Made by a program: the position numbers and the translations under genes. The notes beneath the pieces were generated by a model. The model saw only the letters and a program-made list of their open reading frames with translations. It did not search any database and had not been told where the DNA came from. A stretch of 64,000 nt of DNA from an uncultured Prolixibacteraceae bacterium (GTDB lineage: Bacteria; Bacteroidota; Bacteroidia; Bacteroidales; Prolixibacteraceae): NCBI GenBank assembly GCA_913063265.1, contig CAJXZG010000004.1, positions 52,698 to 116,697 on the forward strand. Reading direction: 5' to 3'. Positions within the stretch are counted from its first letter, which is position 1. Each line of letters begins with the position of its first letter. Shown piece after piece: positions 19,382-27,315 of this stretch.

Positions 19382-20644
19382 ATGATATTATTATCAACAC
19401 AAACTACTGTTATTATTGCCAGTGTGGTAGTATTTCTTGGTATTACGCTGCTATTAGTTGGTATTTTACTTTATGCCAAGAAAAAACTTATGCCATCGGG
19501 AGTTGTCAAAGTTTCAATAAACGAAGGTGCTGTTGAGATGGATACAGAACCAGGGAACACGCTGCTTACAACGCTGGGAAACAACAAAGTTCTGCTTCCT
19601 TCGGCATGCGGAGGAGGAGGTACATGTGCCATGTGCCGTTGTCAGGTTGACGAAGGCGGAGGTTCAATTTTACCAACTGAAACAGGATTCTTTACCCGAA
19701 AAGAACAAAACGATAACTGGCGTTTAGCCTGCCAGGTAAAAGTAAAAGAGAACATGAATATTCGTATTCCTCAAGAAGTACTTGGTGTTAAAAAGTGGGA
19801 ATGCGAAGTGGTTTCAAACAATAATGTGGCAACATTTATTAAAGAATTTGTTGTTAAACTTCCGGAAGGAGAAGTTTTGGATTTCAAATCAGGTGGATAT
19901 ATTCAAATTGATGTTCCTAAAGTTGATGTTGACTTTAAGGATATGGATATTGATGAACAATACCGAAAAGAATGGGAAGACTTTGGTATGTTCGATTTGA
20001 AAATGAAAAATCCGGAACCTACATTCCGGGCATATTCGATGGCAAACCACCCTGCTGAAGGAAACATTGTAATGTTGAATATCCGTATTGCAACACCGCC
20101 ATGGGATCGTGCAAATAATGCATTTAAAAAAGTAAATCCGGGGATTTGTTCTTCATACATTTTCAACCTGAAACCTGGTGATAAAGTCACAGTTTCCGGT
20201 CCTTACGGAGAGTTCTTCTTAAAAGACAACGATAACGAAATGATGTTTATTGGTGGTGGAGCAGGTATGGCTCCGATGCGCTCACATTTATTTCACCTGT
20301 TCCATACAGTGAAAGAAAGCAAAAAGAACATTACTTTCTGGTATGGTGCCCGTTCATGGAAAGAGGTATTTTATTACGAACAATTCCGTGAGATTGAAAA
20401 GAATTTCCCAAACTTTAAGTTTAACCTGGCACTTTCTGAGCCACTTCCTGAGGACAACTGGGATGGTCCGGTAGGTTTTATCCACCAGGTGATTTACGAT
20501 GATTATTTAAGTAAACATGAAGAGCCGGAAGAAATTGACTACTACTTATGTGGTCCGCCAATGATGAACGATGCGGTTCAAAAGATGCTTTATAATCTTG
20601 GTGTTCCGGATGAAAATGTACTCTTTGATGATTTTGGATCATAA
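19382..20644 (+). CDS. nqrF: Na+-NQR subunit F (NADH dehydrogenase subunit)
   Basis: Electron entry subunit: one N-terminal helix (VIIASVVVFLGITLLLVGILLY), a plant-type [2Fe-2S] ferredoxin domain with ligands C76, C82, C85 and C117 (SACGGGGTCAMCRC, then LACQV), and a ferredoxin-NADP reductase-like module. In the last, RAYSMANHPAE binds FAD, GGGAGMAPMRSH and YYLCGPPMMNDAV bind NADH, and the final DDFG places the C-terminal aromatic region. The length is 420 residues. Last gene of the operon, with an intrinsic terminator starting 44 bp after the stop. Confidence 0.96.
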   Translation: MILLSTQTTVIIASVVVFLGITLLLVGILLYAKKKLMPSGVVKVSINEGAVEMDTEPGNTLLTTLGNNKVLLPSACGGGGTCAMCRCQVDEGGGSILPTETGFFTRKEQNDNWRLACQVKVKENMNIRIPQEVLGVKKWECEVVSNNNVATFIKEFVVKLPEGEVLDFKSGGYIQIDVPKVDVDFKDMDIDEQYRKEWEDFGMFDLKMKNPEPTFRAYSMANHPAEGNIVMLNIRIATPPWDRANNAFKKVNPGICSSYIFNLKPGDKVTVSGPYGEFFLKDNDNEMMFIGGGAGMAPMRSHLFHLFHTVKESKKNITFWYGARSWKEVFYYEQFREIEKNFPNFKFNLALSEPLPEDNWDGPVGFIHQVIYDDYLSKHEEPEEIDYYLCGPPMMNDAVQKMLYNLGVPDENVLFDDFGS

Positions 20645-20687
20645 TTATAGTACAGAAATTAAAAGTAAAAAACACAGCATATATAAA

Positions 20688-20717
20688 GCCACTTTCCTTA
20701 GGAAGGTGGTTTTTTTT
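20688..20717 (+). terminator. Intrinsic terminator of the nqr operon
   Basis: CCACTTTCC (20689-20697) and GGAAGGTGG (20701-20709) pair with one G-T wobble around a 3-base loop, followed by eight T (20710-20717). Confidence 0.88.
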
Positions 20718-20745
20718 GCACTAAATTTTATACAACCCGTTGATA

Positions 20746-20868
20746 TTGTTTTGCAAAAGAAAATTTGATTTATTACGCTTTTTCTAATTTCAAGCTAATA
20801 AAACACCGATCAATTGATACACAAAAAGCCAGGTTAGAGATTTTTACATTTCTTCTTTTGCAAAACAA
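20746..20868. repeat. Pair of perfect 16-bp inverted repeats in the nqr-peroxiredoxin gap
   Basis: TTGTTTTGCAAAAGAA at 20746-20761 recurs as its exact reverse complement at 20853-20868, with 91 bp between. The core TTTTGCAAAA is itself palindromic. The spacer has no reading frame of note. It could be a tiny non-autonomous element or two operator copies upstream of the peroxiredoxin gene. The rest of the 376-bp gap (20645-21020) holds only the terminator and the promoter box listed separately. Confidence 0.6.
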
Positions 20869-20984
20869 TTCTCACTTTCCTTCAAAAATTAAAATTATAA
20901 TTTCGTATAGATTTCATTGAATATGAATCAATAAAAATGATGAAAGTATCTTCCTATTTTCAAGCAAATGTTTATAATTATTCC

Positions 20985-20992
20985 TAATTTTG
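20985..20992 (+). promoter_or_regulatory. -7 promoter box for peroxiredoxin
   Basis: TAATTTTG matches TAnnTTTG exactly, 28 bp before the ATG at 21021. No convincing -33 TTTG at 19-21 bp spacing. Confidence 0.4.
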
Positions 20993-21020
20993 GTTGAAGT
21001 TAAATTAAAAAATCAAAACA

Positions 21021-21683
21021 ATGGAAGAAAAAAAAGGTATGCCCTTATTGGGAGATAGTTTCCCTGAGATGACGGTAAAAACTACACGTGGAACTTTAAA
21101 CTTACCGGGAGATTATAAAGGTAAATGGTTTGTTTTATTTAGCCATCCTGCTGATTTCACTCCTGTTTGTACTACAGAATTTATCGCTTTCCAACAACGA
21201 TACGATAAATTCAGAGCATTAAATTGTGAGCTTATCGGATTAAGTATCGATCAGGTGTTTGCACATATTAAATGGGAACAATGGATTAAAGAAAACATGA
21301 ATGTTGAAATTGAATTTCCGATTATTGCTGATACCGGTGCGGTTGCCGAGGAACTTGGGTTAATTCATCCCGGTAAAGGCACAAATACTGTCAGAGCAGT
21401 TTTTATTGTTGATACTGAAGGAAAACTGCGCATTATCTTTTACTATCCGCAGGAACTTGGAAGAAATATGGACGAAATTTTACGTGCTTTAGAGGGAATG
21501 CAGGTATCGGATAACAATAGTGTTGCTATGCCAGCCAACTGGCCAAACAATGAAATTTTGAACGACAGGGTTATAATTCCGCCAGCAACAGATGTTGACA
21601 CTGCCAATGAAAGATTAGAGAAAGCTGCAAAAGGAGAATTTGAATGCTACGATTGGTGGTTATGCCATAAAAAACTTAACTAA
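21021..21683 (+). CDS. Peroxiredoxin, Prx6/archaeal-type AhpC-TSA family
   Basis: Thiol peroxidase reducing H2O2 and organic peroxides. The active-site motif is [13 protein letters not shown], with the peroxidatic Cys in PVCTTEF. At 220 residues it is longer than 2-Cys AhpC and carries the C-terminal arm typical of Prx6. The tail [10 protein letters not shown] has two further Cys spaced as in the archaeal-type Prx6 group, where one serves as a resolving residue. The protein is cytoplasmic. It is monocistronic in appearance: 376 bp upstream gap with its own -7 box and an inverted repeat just after the stop. Confidence 0.93.
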   Translation: MEEKKGMPLLGDSFPEMTVKTTRGTLNLPGDYKGKWFVLFSHPADFTPVCTTEFIAFQQRYDKFRALNCELIGLSIDQVFAHIKWEQWIKENMNVEIEFPIIADTGAVAEELGLIHPGKGTNTVRAVFIVDTEGKLRIIFYYPQELGRNMDEILRALEGMQVSDNNSVAMPANWPNNEILNDRVIIPPATDVDTANERLEKAAKGEFECYDWWLCHKKLN

Positions 21684-21691
21684 GTTTTTTT

Positions 21692-21751
21692 GAACTTGCA
21701 ATAAAAATATATTCTTCATACGTTGAAAAGTAAATTTTCTATTGCAAGTTC
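21692..21751. repeat. 12-bp inverted repeat after the peroxiredoxin gene
   Basis: GAACTTGCAATA (21692-21703) and TATTGCAAGTTC (21740-21751) are exact reverse complements with a 36-base AT-rich spacer, starting 9 bp after the stop. No T run follows, so this is not a standard terminator. It may protect the 3' end or be a small mobile relic. Confidence 0.55.
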
Positions 21752-21896
21752 ACCATTATACTTGATCTAAGATTTAATTAGTACACCTTTAATAAATTCT
21801 ATTTGTAAAAAGAAGTAAAAAAAGTTTCAAGATTAAATAGGGAATCTGCATTAAAATTTCCCTTTTAAGTTAAAGCAAATATTTAATATTGAAACA

Positions 21897-22307
21897 ATGA
21901 AAACCATACTTCGCACTTTTATAATCCTGTTTATTTTCTTTTTTATTTTTGTTTTTTCTGATGCACAAGCACAGTCTGGTTACGGAAATATGCAAGAAAT
22001 CGGTAGTACCGAAACAAATCATAGCCATTACTCCAATAACGGTGTTACAAGCTTCCAGACTGAAATAAATGCATCTGACAAAGTTGAAATAAAGGTATAC
22101 CCTAATCCAACTTTTGGTAAAATCACCATAGAGGGAGTAAGTTCAGGAACTTTACGAATTTATAAAATGAATGGTCAAATGGTTTTTAAGGAAAAAATCA
22201 GAGCCGACAAAACGCAATTTAATTTGCAAGGATATACTGCAGGAGTATATTTAATGCACATTCACAATTCGGATAATTTAACAGTTAAAAAAATTGTGGT
22301 GCAATAG
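21897..22307 (+). CDS. Small secreted protein made of a T9SS type A sorting domain and a short linker
   Basis: 136 residues: a signal peptide with a long hydrophobic core (FIILFIFFFIFVFS) ending near DAQAQ, a ~45-residue polar linker with no recognisable fold, and a complete T9SS type A C-terminal domain (KVYPNPTFGKITIEG, YKMNGQMVF, LQGYTAGVYLMHI, VKKIVVQ). The sorting signal predicts export through T9SS and anchoring or cleavage at the surface, yet there is almost no cargo ahead of it. It could be a small structural surface peptide or the remnant of a larger cargo gene. Its last codons form part of the terminator hairpin. Confidence 0.8.
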   Translation: MKTILRTFIILFIFFFIFVFSDAQAQSGYGNMQEIGSTETNHSHYSNNGVTSFQTEINASDKVEIKVYPNPTFGKITIEGVSSGTLRIYKMNGQMVFKEKIRADKTQFNLQGYTAGVYLMHIHNSDNLTVKKIVVQ

Positions 22308-22324
22308 AACACCACATTTTTTTT
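22295..22324 (+). terminator. Intrinsic terminator overlapping the stop codon of the small T9SS gene
   Basis: TGTGGTG (22295-22301) pairs with CACCACA (22310-22316), followed by eight T. The TAG stop at 22305-22307 lies in the loop. Confidence 0.8.
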
Positions 22325-22382
22325 ATTACATATAACCTTCCCGTCGTTTTTTAACGAGTGGATTTTTTATATTGGGCATATA

Positions 22383-23573
22383 TTATTCATAAAGCAATTC
22401 TCCTTCTCTTATCAAAAGTCGCTCACCTGCCTGAACTGTACTTCCGTCAAGGAAAAAGTTTAATCCGGAAATAGAATTATTTTCACCCCCGGCCCAGGTG
22501 TTATTGCCAATTCCTACAGTTATTGTGCCTGCAGGTATATACGAGACCAAAGTACTTGTTGAAGGAATTTCGATATTTGGATTAATACCAAAATCAATCA
22601 TACTAAATTCTTTGATTAAATCGTCCTGAGCGTCATAATACTCTTTTAGTTTTTCTATTCCATGTTTGCCATCCATCGACACAAGATTGCCGTTCTCAAA
22701 TACCAATTCGAGATCTTTTATAATTTCACCTCTAAAAATGTAGTTATCGAAAACAAGTTTTCCGTTTGCAGTGCCGGCAACAGGAACAAAATAAACCTCA
22801 CCTGCCGGAAGATAGGCACTCATGCCAACCAATCCTTTTTTCATATCCTCATCCGAAATTATTCCGTCGCTGATAAAAGGTTTGTTCCCGGTTATATCCA
22901 CCGTAAAATCAGTCCCATTTTTATGAGTAATTTTTAGTATATCGGCATTTTTTAGTCTTTGCTGAACGATGCTTCCAATCTCGTTTAGCCGGGCATAATC
23001 AACATCAATTGCTTCCCAGAAAACTTTGAATAGTTCATCGTAAGACATGTTGAATTTAGCTGCTAATGCCTCGGTGGGATACAAACCGTTACCAAGAGAT
23101 ACACTTTTAATTTCTTTTTCCTGGTAAAGCTCAATCAGTGGTTTATTGGCTTTACTTCTTGTGGCAAATCTTTCAGGAGGTACATCTGCCAGCAAATCAG
23201 GATTTTCTCCTGAACTTACAGAAATTTGTGCAGTAATCATATCCACCATTTTCATCCCCAATTTAGGATATTGAGTATCAAACTTTTCAGGCACATCTGT
23301 AAACATTCTTTTTGTCATTCTGTCGCTGCTGATTGTTAACAAAGGGAAAGCTCCCAATTTTCGGACATTAACTGCAATATTTTCCAGAAGTTCCAAATCC
23401 CTGACACTTCCGCTAACCATTACAATTTCACCTTCCTGAATATTAGCACATTCATTCACAAGACTTACGGCCATTTTTTCAAGATCTACTTTTACCTTTT
23501 TATCCGAGTCTTGAGAAAATGTTGAAGCCGAAGCAAATACAAAACAAATTACCAATAGAAAAAATTTTTTCAT
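22383..23573 (-). CDS. Exported peptidase M29-like protein with altered metal site
   Basis: 396 residues with a signal peptide ending near ASTFSQ. The body resembles aminopeptidase family M29: an N-terminal region starting VDLEKMAVSLVNECANIQEGEIVMVSG, the core LPAGEVYFVPVAGTANGKLVFD, and the C-terminal GTITVGIGNNTWAGGENNSISGL. M29 enzymes use two Glu, two His and one Asp as ligands for two metals. By alignment to the family pattern the first Glu (in PAGEVY) is kept. The second Glu appears as Asp in MIDFGINPN, the His of the GTIHxAxG strand is Thr, and the His-x-Asp pair near the end is replaced by Gly-Leu-Asn. Peptidase activity is therefore doubtful. A signal peptide is also unusual for M29. 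Confidence 0.75.
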   Translation of the reverse strand: MKKFFLLVICFVFASASTFSQDSDKKVKVDLEKMAVSLVNECANIQEGEIVMVSGSVRDLELLENIAVNVRKLGAFPLLTISSDRMTKRMFTDVPEKFDTQYPKLGMKMVDMITAQISVSSGENPDLLADVPPERFATRSKANKPLIELYQEKEIKSVSLGNGLYPTEALAAKFNMSYDELFKVFWEAIDVDYARLNEIGSIVQQRLKNADILKITHKNGTDFTVDITGNKPFISDGIISDEDMKKGLVGMSAYLPAGEVYFVPVAGTANGKLVFDNYIFRGEIIKDLELVFENGNLVSMDGKHGIEKLKEYYDAQDDLIKEFSMIDFGINPNIEIPSTSTLVSYIPAGTITVGIGNNTWAGGENNSISGLNFFLDGSTVQAGERLLIREGELLYE

Positions 23574-23944
23574 AATTTAATTTTTAAGATTAATACATCT
23601 ACAAAAACAAAAGTTTACTTTCTGTTCAATTCAGGTTTATAAAGAGGTATGGGAAAAATACAAGACTTACAGATTATAACATTTCCCTTGTGTCAAATCT
23701 TTTTCATGCAAATCTAAAGGGGATAGCCAAGGCTGTTTTAGACTTCATACACGTCAACTATTTTCATAATTAAGAAAAGTTAGTTTTAAAAGTTACGATT
23801 TTTATAAAGACAGAACAAATACCTGAATCAAATTTCACTTGAACTTTCTAATTGATATTCAAAAGTGTAGATGTAAATTAACAATATTCACGCAACTAAT
23901 TTTAAACATTTGTCATCTATAATGAAGTAGAGAGAATCAATGCC
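23574..23944. other. 371-bp gap with no gene
   Basis: Divergent intergenic region between the M29-like gene and a small lipoprotein gene. It is AT-rich, with no reading frame of note, no exact TAnnTTTG box in a useful position and no strong hairpin. Confidence 0.5.
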
Positions 23945-24412
23945 ATGAAACCTTTAAAAATATTTTTTACCCTTGCTTTTTTTATGACTTTATTTAGTTG
24001 TGATGATGTTATTGTACCGGAAGATGTACAGTCTGATTTGTTGTTTTTAAAGACTGTAGAAGGAGGTTGCAACAACCAGAACTTTAGTACCATAAAAAGT
24101 TTAGAACCTGAAAAGGATACTGTAATTGTTTCCCAAATAAATGACACCTTAAATATTTTTACTGGGATAAATTATATTTGTTGCGCACCTTTTGTGACCG
24201 AAACATTTGGAATCGGAGATTCCATATTTGTGAAAATTATTGATACTTGTGAGATACCTGCTCAAAACTGTTATTGCAAATGTAATTGCTACTATACATG
24301 GGATTTTCAATTTACCGGTTTAAATGCAGATCGATTCTATCTTAAAATTGAACTTTTTGATCCCCGACTAAATAAACAGCTTCTGATTTCCGAGGGAATT
24401 GTCAACCTGTAA
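23945..24412 (+). CDS. Cysteine-rich hypothetical lipoprotein
   Basis: 155 residues with a lipoprotein signal: hydrophobic helix then lipobox LFSC with the lipidated C19. The mature part has eight further Cys at about 42, 79, 80, 102, 109, 111, 113 and 115, including the run CYCKCNCYY. In an exported protein such Cys are likely paired as disulfides or bind metal. The segment after it (TWDFQFTGLNADRFYLKIELFDP) looks like a beta strand pair of a small all-beta domain. I do not recognise a family. It is followed 184 bp downstream by another small lipoprotein gene. Confidence 0.7.
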   Translation: MKPLKIFFTLAFFMTLFSCDDVIVPEDVQSDLLFLKTVEGGCNNQNFSTIKSLEPEKDTVIVSQINDTLNIFTGINYICCAPFVTETFGIGDSIFVKIIDTCEIPAQNCYCKCNCYYTWDFQFTGLNADRFYLKIELFDPRLNKQLLISEGIVNL

Positions 24413-24596
24413 TTCTTTAAATATTGAGTTGTTTAATTTGAATTGCTTAAAGAAAATTAAGTTTTAATAATGTAAAAACATACTCTCAATCCGTTTATTA
24501 TTTGTATTTTTCGCGACCAAAATTAAGCTGCCTACCGCATTCAGTCAGAAAATGGTATGGAGTTTGCGATAACAAGCAGCGTTTAACACCATTGAA

Positions 24597-25121
24597 ATGA
24601 AGAATTTTAAGTTTATAATTTTAGCTTTAAGCATTATTGGTTTCACAGCCTGTAACGATAATGAAGATCCAATACCGGATCCCCCGGAGCCTACTGTATC
24701 AGTTGTAATTAATGAAATGCTGCCACGAAATACAGAAAACGGTGCAGACCAGGATGGTGAATATGACGACTGGATTGAATTGTATAATTACTCATCCGAA
24801 GCGATTGATATTTCGGGATATTATCTTTCGGATGTTCAAACTGATATTACAAAATGGTCTTTCCCCGACGGAACAACTATTCCAGGATTTGGTTACCTGA
24901 TTGTTTGGGCAGATGATGATACAACACAGGTAGGACTACATACTAATTTTAAGCTGTCGGCTACAAATGGAGAGACAGTAATATTTCACAGTGATGAGGA
25001 AGTATTGGTTGATATGGTATCATTTCCTCCTGCAACTGAAGAAAAATCATGGGCAAGAAAACCTAATGGCACAGGAGATTTTGAATGGAGCACTCCTACT
25101 TTTAACGGAGCTAACGATTAA
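24597..25121 (+). CDS. Lamin-tail domain lipoprotein
   Basis: 174 residues: a lipoprotein signal with C19 (GFTACN), a short Pro-rich linker (PIPDPPEPTV) and one lamin-tail (LTD) domain filling the rest (VVINEMLPRN, YDDWIELYNYSSEAIDISGYYLSD, KWSFPDGTTIPGFGYLIVWAD, KLSATNGETVIFHSDEEVLVDMVSFP, ending ARKPNGTGDFEWSTPTFNGAND). LTD modules are Ig-like and common in secreted nucleases and surface proteins; on its own this suggests a small outer-membrane-anchored binding protein. The DWxELYN and TPGxxN-like ends are complete, so this is not a fragment. An intrinsic terminator follows 20 bp after the stop. Confidence 0.85.
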   Translation: MKNFKFIILALSIIGFTACNDNEDPIPDPPEPTVSVVINEMLPRNTENGADQDGEYDDWIELYNYSSEAIDISGYYLSDVQTDITKWSFPDGTTIPGFGYLIVWADDDTTQVGLHTNFKLSATNGETVIFHSDEEVLVDMVSFPPATEEKSWARKPNGTGDFEWSTPTFNGAND

Positions 25122-25141
25122 TAAAAAACTGTTATTATACC

Positions 25142-25174
25142 AAAACCATGTCTGTGACCGGATGTGGTTTTTTT
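25142..25174 (+). terminator. Intrinsic terminator after the LTD lipoprotein gene
   Basis: AAAACCA (25142-25148) pairs with TGGTTTT (25165-25171), with weaker inner pairing, followed by a T run to 25174. Confidence 0.7.
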
Positions 25175-25205
25175 GTTTTAAATCCCACCGTTTTTAATAT
25201 TGCCA

Positions 25206-25213
25206 TACTTTTG
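25206..25213 (+). promoter_or_regulatory. -7 promoter box for the kinase/phosphatase pair
   Basis: TACTTTTG fits TAnnTTTG exactly and lies 20 bp before the ATG at 25234. The -33 region has no clear TTTG at standard spacing. Confidence 0.4.
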
Positions 25214-25233
25214 CATTAAGTACAAACAAAAGC

Positions 25234-26223
25234 ATGAACAAACATTTTCACAATAATATTTTAAAAGCTACCAAAGCAACAGATTTATTCGAAATAGAAG
25301 TTATTCAGAATTTGTGGAGTGGCTATGGCGAAATTATCAGGGTTGGTTTAATTGGCTCAGATATGGAAACTGTGGTGGTAAAACATGTTCAACTGGAACA
25401 ACAAAATCATCCAAGGGGGTGGAATACTAATTTATCGCACGAACGAAAATTGAAATCGTATAAAGTTGAAACCGAATGGTATAAAACATGGAGTTCGAAA
25501 TGTGATGAGTATTGTAAAGTTCCGAATTGCTTGGCGCTGGAAACTATTGAAGGAGAAGTATTGATGGTAATGGAAGATCTGAATTCAAGTGGTTTTGGTG
25601 GCCGCCGCATTTCTTCGGTAAACTGGGATGAATTGAATGCCTGTTTACTTTGGCTGGCAAACTTTCACGCAACTTTTCTCAACGAAAAATCCACTGGTTT
25701 ATGGAAAACCGGAACTTACTGGCATCTGGAAACCCGTCCGGAAGAACTGGAAGTATTAAATGATTATCCGCTTAAAGCTGCAGCATCTGCAATCGATAAA
25801 AAACTAGCCGATAGTCCATTTCAAACTTTTGTACATGGTGATGCCAAACTGGCCAATTTTTGTTTTTCTGTAGATGGCAAAAAAGTTGCAGCAGTTGACT
25901 TTCAATATGTTGGCGGAGGTTGTGGAATGAAAGATGTTGCTTATTTTGTGGGAAGTTGCATGAGTGAAAAAGATTGTGAAAGATATGAATCTAAAATTCT
26001 TGATTTCTATTTTTCTGAATTACGAAGTGCCATTCAAACCAGGAACAAAGAAGTCGATTTTAATGAACTCGAAAGCAATTGGCGTGAATTGTATCATTTT
26101 GCCTGGGCTGATTTTCATCGTTTTTTAAAAGGCTGGCACCCCGGCCACTGGAAAATAAATTCATACAGTGAAAGAGTTTCAAGGGAAGTAATTAATAAAA
26201 TTAAACATGAAACTAACAAATAA
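25234..26223 (+). CDS. Phosphotransferase of the aminoglycoside/ecdysteroid-kinase superfamily
   Basis: 329-residue protein-kinase-like small-molecule kinase. The catalytic loop [10 protein letters not shown] (around residues 203-212, with the Asp as base) and the metal-binding motif [19 protein letters not shown] match the ecdysteroid-kinase-like branch of the APH superfamily. The N-lobe has METVVVKHV, where the Lys should bind ATP, and VLMVMEDLN as the hinge. The 3' end overlaps the next gene by 17 bp, so the two are translationally coupled, and a kinase beside an inositol-monophosphatase-type enzyme suggests a shared phosphorylated metabolite. The substrate is unknown; drug resistance should not be assumed. 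Confidence 0.82.
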   Translation: MNKHFHNNILKATKATDLFEIEVIQNLWSGYGEIIRVGLIGSDMETVVVKHVQLEQQNHPRGWNTNLSHERKLKSYKVETEWYKTWSSKCDEYCKVPNCLALETIEGEVLMVMEDLNSSGFGGRRISSVNWDELNACLLWLANFHATFLNEKSTGLWKTGTYWHLETRPEELEVLNDYPLKAAASAIDKKLADSPFQTFVHGDAKLANFCFSVDGKKVAAVDFQYVGGGCGMKDVAYFVGSCMSEKDCERYESKILDFYFSELRSAIQTRNKEVDFNELESNWRELYHFAWADFHRFLKGWHPGHWKINSYSERVSREVINKIKHETNK

Positions 26224-27091
26224 CAACCTTATTGAACTTAGTACAATAGCAATTACAGCGGCAAAACAAGCAGGTCAGCTTATTAATAATTACCTGGATA
26301 AAAATGTAACAGTAAAAACAAAAAATGGTGCCGATAGTCTGGCATCACAAGTTGTTACAGAAGTTGATATAAAAGCTCAGGAAGCTATTTTAGAAATACT
26401 TCAACCAACAATCAAAAAATATGATTTGGCCATGCTAACGGAAGAAAGCGTAGATAATAAAAGCCGCTTTAAAAAGGACTATTTCTGGTGTATCGACCCT
26501 ATGGATGGAACACTTGCTTTTACTGAACAAACTCCCGGTTACGCAGTTTCTATTGCCTTGGTCGCAAAAAACGGGGAATCTCAAATTGGTGTGGTTTTCG
26601 ATCCACTTACCAAAACTTTATATCATGCTATTTCAGGTCAGGGAGCATTCAAAAATAACTATGCCTGGATACCAGACTTATCAAATACAAAGAATAAAAA
26701 TTTCACATTATATATCGACAGGAGTTATTTAAAAAACAAAAAGTACAAACAAATAACTTCCAATATTGAAAAGCGGATGTCGGAGTTAGGATTTCAAAAT
26801 TTTACCATTGAAAGATTAGCCGGTGCGGTGCTTAACGCATGTTGGGTTATCGACAAAGCTCCCGGTTGTTATTTTAAAGTACCTAAACCACAAACCGGAG
26901 GCGGTAGTTTATGGGATTTTGCCGCGACAGCCTGTATTGCCAAAGAAACTGGTGCTTATGGCTTTAGTCTCGATGGTTCTCCTTTGGATTTAAACCGGAG
27001 CGATTCTACTTTTATGAATCACAAGGGTGTTTTGTATGCTAGTAATGATAAGATTGCAGAGGCTGTTCAGAAGATTTTAATGGAAAGCTGA
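26207..27091 (+). CDS. Inositol monophosphatase superfamily phosphatase
   Basis: 294 residues with the three metal-site signatures of the family: LTEES (Glu at 79-80), IDPMDGT (97-102) and SLWDFAATA (near 236). These bind two or three Mg2+ and position the attacking water. The superfamily includes inositol-1-phosphatase, histidinol phosphatase and 3'(2'),5'-bisphosphate nucleotidase; the inserted segments here do not let me choose. It overlaps the kinase gene by 17 bp and is the last gene of that unit. Confidence 0.87.
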   Translation: MKLTNNNLIELSTIAITAAKQAGQLINNYLDKNVTVKTKNGADSLASQVVTEVDIKAQEAILEILQPTIKKYDLAMLTEESVDNKSRFKKDYFWCIDPMDGTLAFTEQTPGYAVSIALVAKNGESQIGVVFDPLTKTLYHAISGQGAFKNNYAWIPDLSNTKNKNFTLYIDRSYLKNKKYKQITSNIEKRMSELGFQNFTIERLAGAVLNACWVIDKAPGCYFKVPKPQTGGGSLWDFAATACIAKETGAYGFSLDGSPLDLNRSDSTFMNHKGVLYASNDKIAEAVQKILMES

Positions 27092-27168
27092 AAACGCTGA
27101 TTAAACTGAAGCACGCAGTTTTTAATTCTCATTTTTCGATATTGTATTTTAAGAAACACTTTTCATTT

Positions 27169-27220
27169 TACTAATTACCAATTAGTAATTTTTTGATTTT
27201 TCACTAATCAGCAATTAGTA
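27169..27220. repeat. Two 19-bp dyad repeats 33 bp apart between convergent genes
   Basis: TACTAATTACCAATTAGTA (27169-27187) and CACTAATCAGCAATTAGTA (27202-27220) agree at 16 of 19 positions, and each is a dyad (ACTAAT...ATTAGT). The 33-bp spacing is about three helical turns. They lie in the 3'-to-3' gap between the phosphatase and the Gfo/Idh gene, where no promoter is expected. The first is followed by a T run and may terminate + strand transcription. Confidence 0.6.
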
Positions 27221-27315
27221 AAAAGATTATCAATTTCATCAAATTTTGATTCTAAGAAATGTTTTTTTGTAATCCTAAAAAATAGAGATTGAAGTCCCAA
27301 TATGTCAACCATTAA

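Noticed and set aside
25234..26223. Aminoglycoside resistance gene
   Set aside because: Only the general kinase motifs match; the sequence is of the ecdysteroid-kinase-like branch and is coupled to a phosphatase, so metabolism is more likely.
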